Under the pieces are notes generated by a model. The model saw only the letters and a list, made by a program, of their open reading frames with translations. It ran no database searches and was not told the origin of the DNA. This document shows positions 10,165-21,369 of a stretch of DNA of 64,000 bases, piece after piece; the first letter of the stretch is position 1, and each line of letters starts with the position of its first letter. The position numbers and the translations under genes were made by a program. Source of the stretch: Megaustenia siamemsis (Eukaryota > Mollusca > Gastropoda > Stylommatophora > Ariophantidae); the NCBI GenBank assembly GCA_032433765.1, contig JAVIAB010000159.1, positions 61,319,810 through 61,383,809 on the forward strand, in the 5' to 3' direction.

Positions 10165-11697
10165 TTGTATAGTAGACTCTAAGTATCGTGTATAGTAGTC
10201 TCTAAGTATCGTGTATAGTAATCTCTAAGTATCTTGTATAGCAATCTCTAAGTATCTTGTATAGTAATCTCTAAGTATCTTGTATAGTAATATCTAAGTA
10301 TCTCGTATAGTAATCTCTAAGTATCTTATATAGTAATCTCTAAGTATCTTGTATAGTAATCTCTATGTATCTTGTATAGTAATCTCTAAGTATCTTGTAT
10401 AGTAATCTCTAAGTATCTCGTATAATAATCTCTAAGTATCTTGTATAGTAATCTCTAAGTATCTTGTATAGTAATCTCTATGTATCTTGTATAGTAACCT
10501 CTAAGTATCTTGTATAGTAATCTCTAAGTATCTTGTATATTTGTCTATAAATAAGTATTTTGTATCGTAGCCTCTAAGTGTCTAGTATAGTAGTCTATAA
10601 GTATCTTGTATAGTAGTCTCGAAGTATCTTGAAAATATTAGTCTATAAATAAGTATTTTGTATAGTAGCCTCTAAGTATCGTTTATAGTAGTCTCTAAGT
10701 ATCGTTTATAGTAGCCTCTAAGTATCGTTTATAGTAGCCTCTAAGTATCGTTTTTAGTAGTCTCTAAGTATCGTTTATAGTAGTCTCTAAGTATCGTTTA
10801 TAGTAGTCTCTAAGTATCGTTTATAGTAGCCTCTAAGTATCGTTTATAGTAGTCTCTAAGTATAGTTTATAGTAGTCTCTAAGTATCGTTTATAGTAGTC
10901 TCTAAGTATCGTTTATAGTAGCCTCTAAGTATCTTGTATAGTAGTCTCTAAGTATCTTTATAGTAGTCTCTAAGTATCTTCTATAGTAGTCTCTAAGTAT
11001 CGTTTATAGTAGTCTCTAAGTAAATATCTTGTATAGTAGTCTCTAAGTATCTTGTATAGTAGTCTCTAAGTATCTTGTATAGTAGTCTCTAAGTATCTTG
11101 TATAGTAGTCTCTAAGTATCTTGTATAGTCGTCTCTAAGTATCTTGTATAATATTCTCTAAGTAAATATCTTGTATAGTAGTCTCTAAGTATCTTGTATA
11201 GTAGTCTCTAAGTATCTTGTATAGTAGTCTCTAAGTATCTTGTATAGTCTCTAAGTATCTTGTATAGTAGTCTCTAAGTATCTTGTATAATATTCTCTAA
11301 GTAAATATCTTGTATAGTAGTCTCTAAGTATCTTTTATAATATTCTCTAAGTAAATATCTTGTATAGTAGTCTCTAAGTATCTTGCATAATAGTCTCTAA
11401 GTAAATATCTTGTATAGTCGTCTCTAAGTATCTTGTATAGTAGTCTCTAAGTATCTTGTATAGTCGTCTCTAAGTATCTTTATAGTAGTCTCTAAGTATC
11501 TTGTATAGTCGTATCTAAGAATCGTTTATAGTAGTCTCTAAGTATCTTGTATAGTCGTCTCTAAGAATCGTTTATAGTAGTCTCTAAGTATCTTGTATAA
11601 TAGTCTCTAAGGAAATATCGTGTATAGTCGTCTCTAAGTATCTTCTATAGTAGTCTCTAAGTAAATATCTTGTATAGTAGTCTCTAAATATCTTGTA
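10165..11697. repeat. 23-bp satellite, left block (AAGTATCTT variant)
   Basis: About 65 copies of a 23-bp unit of the form GTATAGTAGTCTC then TAAGTATCTT, with GTTTATAG variants at 10680-10920 and recurrent four-base AAAT insertions giving 27-bp units after 11020. It lies in intron 2 of the spliced gene. It was once continuous with the block starting at 12448. No coding potential. Confidence 0.95.
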
Positions 11698-12447
11698 TCA
11701 TCATCAAGTACCGGTGCTGCTGGCTTAGGTGATCATGCCTCTCCACAACTTTTGATCACAATTTTTTATCATTTCTGTTATTGACATTCTGCCAAGCCAT
11801 TCTCTTAAACTGTCTGGTATCTGTTCTCTTTGCTTCCCTCTATCTCTTCGTCACTCAATTTTCCCACTTGTTACAATATATTCCAGCTGTTATCTTCTTA
11901 TTACGTGGCCATAGAATGATGATTGTTTCTTCCTAATATTGAAAATTAGCTCTCTTTTTGCTTTGGCAATATTTCAGAACGTTTTCATTACTTTTTTAGC
12001 TGTCCATGGTATTCTCAACATTTTTCTGTGAAACTACATTTCTATAGACTCCAGTGATTATCTTGTCTGTTGTCATATTGTCCTTGATTCACATCCATGT
12101 GTTAAGACTAGCTCTATATAACATTTAAGAACTATTTTTCTTCTTTCTATTGTCATAAATGCATTGCATAGTATCTTCCTCAATTTTTGGAAATCTGCTT
12201 TTGCCTGAGCCATTCTGCACGTCACCTCTTCATGTCACCTCTGTTGCACATATTCCGTCTGAGGTTAACAAAGTTCCCAAATATTGAAATTACTTTACCT
12301 GATTTAATATTGTTCCACTTGCCTTTAATGTGCACATAGGTGATGATTTTTATTTGTTATTACAATTACGTCTGTCTTTCTGCTATTAAGACATTTCTTG
12401 CAATCCATTTTCACAATCTTTGCGATTTAGACTGTATTATCAACAGT
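11698..12447 (-). mobile_element. LINE family A copy A3, inserted in the 23-bp satellite
   Basis: Minus-strand family A 3' half: KTDVIVI near 12390, then FQYLGTL and TSDGICATEV near 12290-12220, down to a short CATCATCA tail at 11700. The satellite resumes on both sides (AATATCTTGTATCATC at the left, AGTATCTTGTATAGTA at the right). The array therefore predates the insertion. Frames are broken. Confidence 0.75.
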
Positions 12448-15400
12448 ATCTTGTATAGTATAATATGTAAGCAAATATCTTCTATAGTAGTATCATAGTA
12501 TCTTCTATAGTAGTCTCTATGTATCTTGTATAGTAGTCTCTGAATATTTTGTATAGTAGTATCTTATTATCTTGTATAGTAGTTTCTAAGTATCTTCTAT
12601 AGTAGTCACTATGTATCTTGTATAGAAGTCTCTATGTATCTTGTATAGAAGTCTCTAACTATCTTGTATAGTAGTCTCTAAGTATTTTGTATAGTAGTAT
12701 CTAAGTATCCTGTATAGTAGTATGTAGGTTTCTTGTATAGTAGTCTCTAACCATCTTGTATAGTAGTCTCTAAGTATCTTGTATAGTAGTCTCTAACCAC
12801 CTTGCATAGTAGTATGTAAGTTTATTGTATAGTTGTCTCTAACCATCGTGTATATTAGTCTCTAACCATCTTGTATAGTAGTCTCTAACCATCTTGTATA
12901 GTAGTCTCTAACCATCTTGTATAGTAGTCTCTAACCATTTTGTATAGTAGTCTCTAACCACCTTGTATAGTAGTCTCTAACCATCTTGTATAGTAGTCTG
13001 TATGTTTCTTGTATAGTAGTCTCTAACCACCTTGTATAGTAGTCTGTATGTTTCTTGTATAGTAGTCTCTAACCATCTTGTATAGTAGTCTCTAACCATC
13101 TTGTATAGTAGTCTCTAACCATCTTGTACAGTACTTTCTAACCATCTTGTATAGTAGTCTCTAACCATCTTGTATAGCAGTTTCTACCCGTCTTGTATAG
13201 TAGTCTCTAACCATCTTGTATAGTAGTTTCTAACCGTCTTGTATAGTAGTCTCTAACCATCCTGTATAGTAGTCTCTAAACATCTTTTATAGTAGTCTCT
13301 AAACATATTGTATAGTAGTCTGTAAGTTTCGTGTATAGTAGTCTCTAACCATCTTGTTTAATAGTCTCTAACCATCCTGTATAGTATTCTCTAACCATCC
13401 TGTAAAGTAGTCTCTAACCATCTTGTATAGTAGTTTCTAACCGTCTTGTATAGTAGTCTTTAACCATCTTGTATAGTAGTCTCTAACCATCTTGTATAGT
13501 AGTTTCTAACCGTCTTGTACAGTAGTCTTTAACCATCTTGTATAATAGTCTCTAACCGTCTTGTATAGTAGTCTCTAACCTTCCTGTATCGTAGTCTCTA
13601 ACCTTCCTGTTTAGTAGTCTCAAAGCATCCTGTATAGTATTCTCCAACCATCCTGTATAGTATTCTCTAACCATCTTGTATAGTAGTCTGTAAGTATCTT
13701 GTATAGTAGTCTCTAACCATCCTGTATAGTAGTCTCTAACTATCTTGTATAGTAGTCTTTAACTATCTTGTATATTAGTCTCTAACCATCTTGTATAGTA
13801 GTATCTAACCATCTTGTATAGTAGTCTCTAATCATCTTGTATAGTAGCCTCTAACCATCCTGTATAGTAGTCTCTAACCATTTTGTATAGTAGTCTCTAA
13901 CAGTCTTGTGTAGTAGTCTGTAAGTTTCTTGTATAGTAGTCTCTAACCGTCTTGTATAGTAGTCTCTAACCATTTTGTATAGTAGTCTCTAACCATCTTG
14001 TATAGTAGTCTCTAACCATCTTGTATAGTAGTCTCTAACCATCTTGTATAGTAGTCTCTAACCATCTTTTATAGTAGTCTGTAAGTATCTTGTATAGTAG
14101 TCTCTATCCATCTTGTATAGTAGTCTCTAACCGTCTTGTATAGTAGTCTCTAACAATCTTGTATAGTAGTCTCTAACCGTCTTGTATAGTTGTCTCTATC
14201 AATCTTGTATAGTAGTCTCTAACCGTCTTGTATAGTAGTCTCTAACCATCTTCTATAGTAGTCTGTAAGTATCTTGTATAGTAGTATCTAACCATCTTGT
14301 TTAGCAGTCTGTAAGTATCTTGTATAGTAGTATCTAACCATCTTGTTTAGTAGTCTCTAACCATCTTGTATAGTAGTCTCTAACCATCTTGTATAGTAGT
14401 CTCTAACCATCTTGTATAGTAGTATGTAAGTATCTTGTATAGTAGTCTGTAAGTATGTTATATTGTAGTCTCTAACCATCTTATATAGCAGTCTCTAACC
14501 ATCTTGTATAGTAGTCTCTAACCATATTGTATAGTAGTCTCTAACCATCTTGTATAGTGGTCTCTAACCGTCTTGTATAACAGTCTCTAACAATCTTATA
14601 TAGTAGTCTCTAACCATCTTGTATAGTAGTCTCTAACCATATTGTATAGTAGTCTCTAACCATCTTGTATAGTGGTCTCTAACCGTCTTGTATAACAGTC
14701 TCTAACCATCTTATATAGTAGTCTCTAACCATCTTATATAGTAGTCTTTAACCATCTTGTATAGTAGTCTCTAACCATCTTGTATAGTAGTCTCTAATCA
14801 TCTTGTATAGTAGCCTCTAACCATCCTGTATAGTAGTCTCTAACCATTTTGTATAGTAGTCTCTAACAGTCTTGTGTAGTAGTCTGTAAGTTTCTTGTAT
14901 AGTAGTCTCTAACCGTCTTGTATAGTAGTCTCTAACCATCTTGTATAGTAGTCTCTAACCGTCTTGTATAGTAGTCTCTAACAGTCTTGTATAGTAGTGT
15001 GTAAGTTTCTTGTATAGTAGTCTCTAACCGTCTTGTATAGTAGTCTCTAACCATCTTGTATAGTAGTCTCTAACCATCTTGTATAGTTGTCTCTAACCAT
15101 CTTGTATAGTAGTCTCTAACCATCTTTTATAGTAGTCTGTAAGTATCTTGTATAGTAGTCTCTATCCATCTTGTATAGTAGTCTCTAACCATCTTTTATA
15201 GTAGTCTGTAAGTATCTTGTATAGTAGTCTCTATCCATCTTGTATAGTAGTCTCTAACCGTCTTGTATAGTAGTCTCTAACAATCTTGTATAGTAGTCTC
15301 TAACCGTCTTGTATAGTTGTCTCTATCAATCTTGTATAGTAGTCTCTAACCGTCTTGTATAGTAGTCTCTAACCATCTTCTATAGTAGTCTGTAAGTATC

Positions 15401-17320
15401 TTGTATAGTAGTATCTAACCATCTTGTTTAGCAGTCTGTAAGTATCTTGTATAGTAGTATCTAACCATCTTGTTTAGTAGTCTCTAACCATCTTGTATAG
15501 TAGTCTCTAACCATCTTGTATAGTAGTCTCTAACCATCTTGTATAGTAGTATGTAAGTATCTTGTATAGTAGTCTGTAAGTATGTTATATTGTAGTCTCT
15601 AACCATCTTATATAGCAGTCTCTAACCATCTTGTATAGTAGTCTCTAACCATATTGTATAGTAGTCTCTAACCATCTTGTATAGTGGTCTCTAACCGTCT
15701 TGTATAACAGTCTCTAACAATCTTATATAGTAGTCTCTAACCATCTTGTATAGTAGTCTCTAACCATATTGTATAGTAGTCTCTAACCATCTTGTATAGT
15801 GGTCTCTAACCGTCTTGTATAACAGTCTCTAACCATCTTATATAGTAGTCTCTAACCATCTTATATAGTAGTCTTTAACCATCTTGTATAGTAGTCTCTA
15901 ACCATCTTGTATAGTAGTCTCTAATCATCTTGTATAGTAGCCTCTAACCATCCTGTATAGTAGTCTCTAACCATTTTGTATAGTAGTCTCTAACAGTCTT
16001 GTGTAGTAGTCTGTAAGTTTCTTGTATAGTAGTCTCTAACCGTCTTGTATAGTAGTCTCTAACCATCTTGTATAGTAGTCTCTAACCGTCTTGTATAGTA
16101 GTCTCTAACAGTCTTGTATAGTAGTGTGTAAGTTTCTTGTATAGTAGTCTCTAACCGTCTTGTATAGTAGTCTCTAACCATCTTGTATAGTAGTCTCTAA
16201 CCATCTTGTATAGTTGTCTCTAACCATCTTGTATAGTAGTCTCTAACCATCTTTTATAGTAGTCTGTAAGTATCTTGTATAGTAGTCTCTATCCATCTTG
16301 TATAGTAGTCTCTAACCGTCTTGTATAGTAGTCTCTAACAATCTTGTATAGTAGTCTCTAACCGTCTTGTATAGTAGTCTCTATCCATCTTGTATAGTAG
16401 TCTCTAACCGTCTTGTATAGTAGTCTCTAACCATCTTCTATAGTAGTCTGTAAGTATCTTGTATAGTAGTCTCTAACCATCTTGTATGATAGTCTCTAAC
16501 CATCTGGTATAGTAGTCTGTAAGTATCTTGTATAGTAGTATCTAACCATCTTGTTTAGTAGTCTGTAAGTATCTTGTATAGTAGTATCTAACCATCGTGT
16601 TTAGTAGTCTCTAACCATCTTGTATAGTAGTCTCTAACCATCTTGTATAGTAGTCTCTAACCATCTTGTATAGTAGTATGTAAGTATCTTGTATAGTAGT
16701 CTGTAAGTATGTTATATTGTAGTCTCTAACCATCTTATATAGTAGTCTCTAACCATCTTGTATAGTAGTCTCTAACCATATTGTATAGTAGTCTCTAACC
16801 ATCTTGTATAGTGGTCTCTAACCGTCTTGTATAACAGTCTCTAACCATCTTATATAGTAGTCTCTAACCATCTTATATAGTAGTCTCTAACCATCTTATA
16901 TAGTAGTCTCTAACCATCTTATATAGTAGTCTCTAACCATCTTATATAGTAGTCTCTAACCATCTTGTATAGTAGTCTCTAACCATCTTATATAGTAGTC
17001 TCTAACCATCTTATATAGTAGTCTCTAACCATCTTATATAGTAGTCTCTAACCATCTTATATAGTAGTCTCTAACCATCTTATATAGTAGTCTCTAACCA
17101 TCTTATATAGTAGTCTCTAACCATCTTATATAGTAGTCTCTAACCATCTTGTATAGTAGTCTCTAACCATCTTATATAGTAGTCTCTAACCATCTTATAT
17201 AGTAGTATATAGCCATCTTGTATAGTAGTCTCTAACCATCTTATATAGTAGTCTCTAACCATCTTATATAGTAGTCTCTAACCATCTTGTATAGTAGTCT
17301 CTAACCATCTGATATAGTAG
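12448..17320. repeat. 23-bp satellite, right block, with 1127-bp higher-order period
   Basis: More than 200 copies of a 23-bp unit, here mostly the TAACCATCTT variant of GTATAGTAGTCTC. Rare variants recur in a fixed order. An ATCATCTTGTATAGTAGC variant starts at 13831, 14797 and 15924, spaced 966 (42 x 23) and 1127 (49 x 23). A GTAAGTATC marker followed by CTATCCATC recurs at 14081, 15208 and, in a second series, 15139 and 16266, again 1127 apart. So a block of 49 units was duplicated as a whole. The last 500 bases are a homogeneous ATCTTATATAG run, a younger local expansion. Confidence 0.95.
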
Positions 17321-17439
17321 TTTGTTGTGAATGTTATTTGCTTGTCCAGGATTTATGTCCGTATAATAGACTTATCTAAATATAACATTAGTAAACATTT
17401 TTCTTACTGCCATTAACGAAAACAAGAACATGAAGTCGC

Positions 17440-17535
17440 ATGTATGGCTATAGGGACCCGCACAAGAGGGGAGATAAGAACAGTGTCGCTGTCACCCACA
17501 ACACGTGTCGTAAGAGGCAACTCAGGAAGTGAGGA
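17440..17535 (+). mobile_element. Fragment resembling the RTE 5' leader
   Basis: GGGACCCGCACAAGAGGGGA, then ACAGTGTCGCTGT and TGTCGTAAGAGGC, parallel the first 90 bases of RTE copy R1 (21370-21460). The inner hairpin is partly broken here. No downstream RTE coding sequence follows. Confidence 0.45.
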
Positions 17536-17599
17536 ATCTTCGCTAGCGCACTGAAGTAGCTGAAACATTTACCAAAGCATTTTTTTAAACATATTAACA

Positions 17600-18395
17600 A
17601 GTGGTAGATCGGATACGGGGTTTGCTGTAACAAATGGTTGAGCAGATACTGGAAATGCTGTAACAAGTGATTGTGCGGATATATAGAATGTTGTATTAAG
17701 TAGTAGAGTGAATACGGGAAATGCTGTAACAAATGGTAGTAGAGCGGATATGAGGAATGCTGTAACAAATGGTAGTAGAGTGAATACGGGAAATGCTGTA
17801 ACAAATGGTAGTAGAGAGGATATGGGGAATGCTGTAACAATTAATTGGGAGGATGTATGGAATGTTGTAAAAAGTGTGAGAGCGGATATGGGAAATGTTG
17901 TAACAAGTGGTAGATCAGATATGAGGATTGCTGTAACAAGTGGTAGATCAGATATGAGGATTGCTGTAACAAGTGGTAGATCAGATATGAGGATTGCTGT
18001 AACAAGTGGTAGATCAGATATGAGGATTGCTGTAACAAGTGGTAGATCAGATATGAGGATTGCTGTAACAAGTGGTAGATCAGATATGATGATTGCTGTA
18101 ACAAGTGGTAGATCAGATATGAGGATTGCTGTAACAAGTGGTAGATCAGATATGAGGATTGCTGTAACAAGTGGTAGATCAGATATGAGGATTGCTGTAA
18201 CAAGTGGTCGATCAGATATGAGGATTGCTGTAACAAGTGGTAAATCAGATATGGGGATTGCTGTAACAAGTGGTAGATCAGATATGGGGATTGCTGTATC
18301 AAGTGGTAGATCAGATATGAGGATTGCTGTAACAAGTGGTAGATCAGATATGAGGATTGCTGTAACAAGTGGTAGATCGGAATCACATATATTCC
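17600..18395. repeat. 33-bp tandem repeat in intron 2
   Basis: About 24 units of the form GTAACAAGTGGTAGATCAG then ATATGAGGATTGCT. The left third (17600-17900) is diverged, with 36-bp variants; the right part from 17890 is nearly uniform. Since 33 is a multiple of three, it is open in several frames on both strands (up to 288 residues). These are repeat artefacts, not genes. Confidence 0.95.
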
Positions 18396-18464
18396 TGACT
18401 GTAGTGGAACTGGTGTCTTTAATATGATATGACACAGTTATGTAACACTACAGTACGATTCTAC

Positions 18465-18660
18465 TCATCATCATCATCAAGTTCCGGGCCTCCTGCCTTT
18501 GGTGATTATGTCCCTCCACAACGTTCGATCTCGATAGTTTATTTTAATATTTCTGTTATGGACCTTCTGCCAAGAATTTCTCTTAAGTTGTCTGGTATCT
18601 TTTCTCTTTGCTTCCCTCTATCTCTTCGTCTACTGACTTTCTAAAGAACGATTCCCTAAA
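18465..18660 (-). mobile_element. LINE family A copy A4, 3' end only
   Basis: Begins with CATCATCATCATCA (the ATG-type tail on the minus strand), then GTCCCTCCACAACGTTCGAT and a GGAAGCAAAGAGAA-type basic stretch read on the minus strand. It matches the 3' region of A3 and A7. Strongly 5' truncated. Confidence 0.65.
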
Positions 18661-18794
18661 CTATACATTGTCCATTCTACATTTTCATTAAAAAACTGTC
18701 TATTTTATTTTTCTCCAGCCAGCAGTAAACTCGTTATTGTGAGCTTTGCAGCAGAAGGCAATCTGGACATCAGAGGAGTCCCTCTTTGATTATA

Positions 18795-18945
18795 TATATA
18801 AGAAAAAGAGGAAGACCCAGGGAGACACTGAGAAGAACATTGATGAGAGAGGCAAGAGCAGCAGGAATCGGCTCCCTCAATGAGATAGAACTGCTTGCAC
18901 AGAACAGAGACAGATGGCGAGATTTGATAAAATATCTTTAAAAGA
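18795..18945 (+). mobile_element. 3' end of another LINE (family D)
   Basis: The plus strand reads RKRGRPRETLRRTLMREA, then LLAQNRDRWRDLIKYL and a stop. This RGRPR...W..L.xNRxxWR pattern is the usual C-terminus of several LINE RT proteins, including R1 here (RQRGRPRNSWRR). Only the tail survives. The longer ORF on the other strand is its shadow. Confidence 0.6.
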
Positions 18946-18984
18946 AAACTGCTAGAACAAAAATTCATATAGGAGAAGGTGTAT

Positions 18985-19036
18985 CTTGGTCTACGCCCTA
19001 TGGGCCGGTTACGGCTCGAAAGGTCAATAGATATAT

Positions 19037-19076
<40 letters not shown>

Positions 19077-19099
19077 TGTATAGATATATTATATATATA

Positions 19100-19160
<61 letters not shown>

Positions 19161-19165
19161 CTAGT
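18985..19165 (+). repeat. 3' end of the short G element, then (TA)n arrays
   Basis: CTACGCCCTATGGGCCGG and GGCTCGAAAGGTCAATAGAT match the last 45 bases of the short element found complete at 46990 and 50400. Two TA-rich runs follow (about 19035-19075 and 19107-19160), possibly grown from its ATAG-type tail. Confidence 0.6.
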
Positions 19166-19187
19166 ATATATATGTATAATGTATAGT

Positions 19188-19478
19188 GAATTTGGTGTTA
19201 GTGACCATCACGCTAAGTGACGTTCAGAGAATATTGTGTTAGTGACCCGTCACGCCAAGTGGTTATAGTGAATATGGTGTTAGTGACCATACTTTGTATA
19301 GACCCTCGGCACATGCTTTTAGGGGCAATATGGTCGGTATTACACCCATGCTGCTTTACCTTCCCAGAAAAAAGGTACCCATTTAAGGCTGGGTGAACCT
19401 GGAGGCCGTCGATCAAGATCGAACAGGACCTCTTGTCCTTTGTAATTCAATTCACTAACCACTGAGGTAACCTCCCCT
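19188..19478 (-). mobile_element. tRNA-derived SINE with a tandemly repeated 3' end
   Basis: A reverse-strand copy of the same SINE. The tRNA-like head ends at about 19478 (accactgaggtaac). The 3' segment GTGTTAGTGACC plus the CACGCCAAGTGG hairpin occurs about three times in a row between 19195 and 19290, roughly 40 to 45 bases apart. The copy therefore has a duplicated tail. Confidence 0.8.
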
Positions 19479-19539
19479 TTCAATAACTATAGTTTCAACA
19501 AAATGCCTTCCTCCACTGAAGAGTCCTACAATTATCTGC

Positions 19540-19745
19540 CTTACAACAACTGGTTACATTATAACTCAGCAAAATAAATACATATATTACAACTCAATAG
19601 AACAAACACGTACATTACAACTCAGTAGAAAAAACATATATATTATAACTCAGTAGAATAAACACGAACATTACAACTCAGTAGATTAAACATATATATT
19701 ACAACTCCTCAGAATAAACACATACATTACAACTCAGCTGTATTA
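19540..19745. repeat. Degenerate ~26-bp tandem repeat
   Basis: Repeats of ACATTACAACTCAGTAGA followed by ATAAAC, about seven diverged copies. Lies between a SINE and exon 2, in intron 2. Confidence 0.8.
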
Positions 19746-19780
19746 ACATATAAAATATCTATTATTTTGAATAAACTCAC

Positions 19781-19922
19781 AGACAAAATTTGTCCAGCGT
19801 AGCCATATCAATCAAAGTTGAAAATGTGGGGACTTCTTCATTCGCTGTGAAGAAACCCAATAGTGGTAGTATGCAATCAAGAAGTTCGTCACAATCTGGA
19901 TAATGTACGTCGTATTGGCAAT
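19781..19922 (-). CDS. Exon 2: Cys-rich acidic segment
   Basis: A 142-bp exon flanked by a pyrimidine-rich acceptor (ttctaacctccttctag) and a GTGAGT donor. It enters with two bases that complete an Asp codon from exon 1, reads 46 codons without a stop, and leaves two bases. It begins CQYDVHYPDCDELLDC and ends LIDMATLDKFC. Four cysteines, acidic residues and amphipathic stretches suggest a folded extracellular domain. It sits between a SINE (19188-19478) and a 33-bp satellite (from about 19950), yet carries no repeat sequence itself. Confidence 0.74.
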
Positions 19923-19949
19923 CTAGAAGGAGGTTAGAAAAATAGAGCA

Positions 19950-20860
19950 TTTGTTGATGGTGATTTGTCTTAAGATTATAATATACTAGATGATTATTTG
20001 TGGTGACATTTGAATATACTAATGTATTATGTGTGCCGAAATTAGAATATATAAGTCGACCATTGTGTCAAGATTAGAAAATATTAATTGACAACTTTGT
20101 CCAAGATTAGAGTATATTAGTTCACCAGTTGTGTCAGGATTAGATAATATTAGTTCACCATTTGTTCCAAGATTTGATTATATTATTTGATCATTTGTGT
20201 CACGATTAGATAATATTAGTTGATCATTTGTGACAAGATTAGATTATATTAGTTGAACATTTGTGACAAGATTAGATAATATTAGTTGATCATTTGTGTC
20301 AAGATTAGATAATATTAGTTGATCATTTGTGTCACGATTAGATAATATTAGTTGATCATTTGTGTCACGATTAGATAATATTAGTTGATCATTTGTGACA
20401 AGATTAGATAATATTAGTTGATCATTTGTAACAAGATTAGATAATATTAGTTGATCATTTGTAACAAGATTAGATAATATTAGTTGATCATTTGTGACAA
20501 GATTAGATAATATTAGTTGATCATTTGTGACAAGATTAGATAATATTAGTTGATCATTTGTAACAAGATTAGATAATATTAGTTGATCATTTGTGACAAT
20601 ATTAGATAATATTAGTTGATCATTTGTGACAAGATTAGATAATATTAGTTGATCATTTGTGACAAGATTAGATTATATTAGTTGAACATTTGTGTCACGA
20701 TTAGATTATATTAGTTCACCACTTGTGACAAGAGTAGAATATATATTATTTGATCATGTGTAACAAGATTAGATTATATTAGTTCACCGCTTGTGACAAG
20801 ATTAGAATATATTATTTGACCATTTGTAGCAATATTACAATATACGTAAAAAAATAAAGA
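19950..20860. repeat. 33-bp satellite in intron 1, left block
   Basis: About 27 units of ATTAGATAATATTAGTTGAT followed by CATTTGTGACAAG. The centre (20200-20700) is homogeneous and the edges are decayed. It is the same family as 21104-21369 and 24589-24830; the three pieces are one array split by a SINE and an RTE element. Confidence 0.93.
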
Positions 20861-21103
20861 GCCCCGTCACGAAAAGTGGCGTATAGGGAAAATGGTGCTA
20901 GTGACCATAAATTTAACAGAACTTCAGCACATGATTTTCGGGGTAATGTGGTCGGTATTACGACAGCGCCACTCTACTTTCCCAGAAAATAAATCCAGTA
21001 CCTATTTGAGGCTAGGTGAACACGGAAGCCGTCGGTTGGGATCGAACCCTACTCCTTGTCCTTTGTAGCCCAATTCACTAACCACTGAGATATCGCGGCT
21101 CCC
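20855..21103 (-). mobile_element. tRNA-derived SINE inserted in the 33-bp satellite
   Basis: A near complete reverse-strand copy. The head is GGGAGCCGCGATATCTCAGT read from 21103. The B box, CACCTAGCC module, ATCATGTGCTGAAG block and GCCACTTTTCGTGAC end are all present. Satellite sequence lies on both sides. Confidence 0.9.
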
Positions 21104-21369
21104 AATTTTACTATATATTAGTTCCCTATTTTGTGGTTAGATAAACATATACTAGTTGAATATTTCTCGAAAAAGTAGAATTTATTACTTCCCTAATTGT
21201 GATAAGATTATAATATATTACTTGACTATATATGATAAGATTAGAATATAATACTTGGCTATGTGTGATAAGATTAGAATATATTACTTGACTATGTGTG
21301 ATAAGATGGAATATATTACTTGACTATGTTTGATAAGATTATAATATATTACTTGACTATGTGTGATAA
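21104..21369. repeat. 33-bp satellite in intron 1, middle block
   Basis: Units of GATAAGATTAGAATATATTA followed by CTTGACTATGTGT, a variant of the block to the left. It ends at 21369 exactly at the RTE insertion. Confidence 0.92.

Noticed and set aside
12448..17320. CRISPR-like array
   Set aside because: Units are contiguous 23-mers with no unique spacers, in a eukaryotic context.
17569..18435. ORFs of 181 to 288 codons on both strands
   Set aside because: A 33-bp tandem repeat is open in several frames at once, including antisense, so openness is not evidence of coding.
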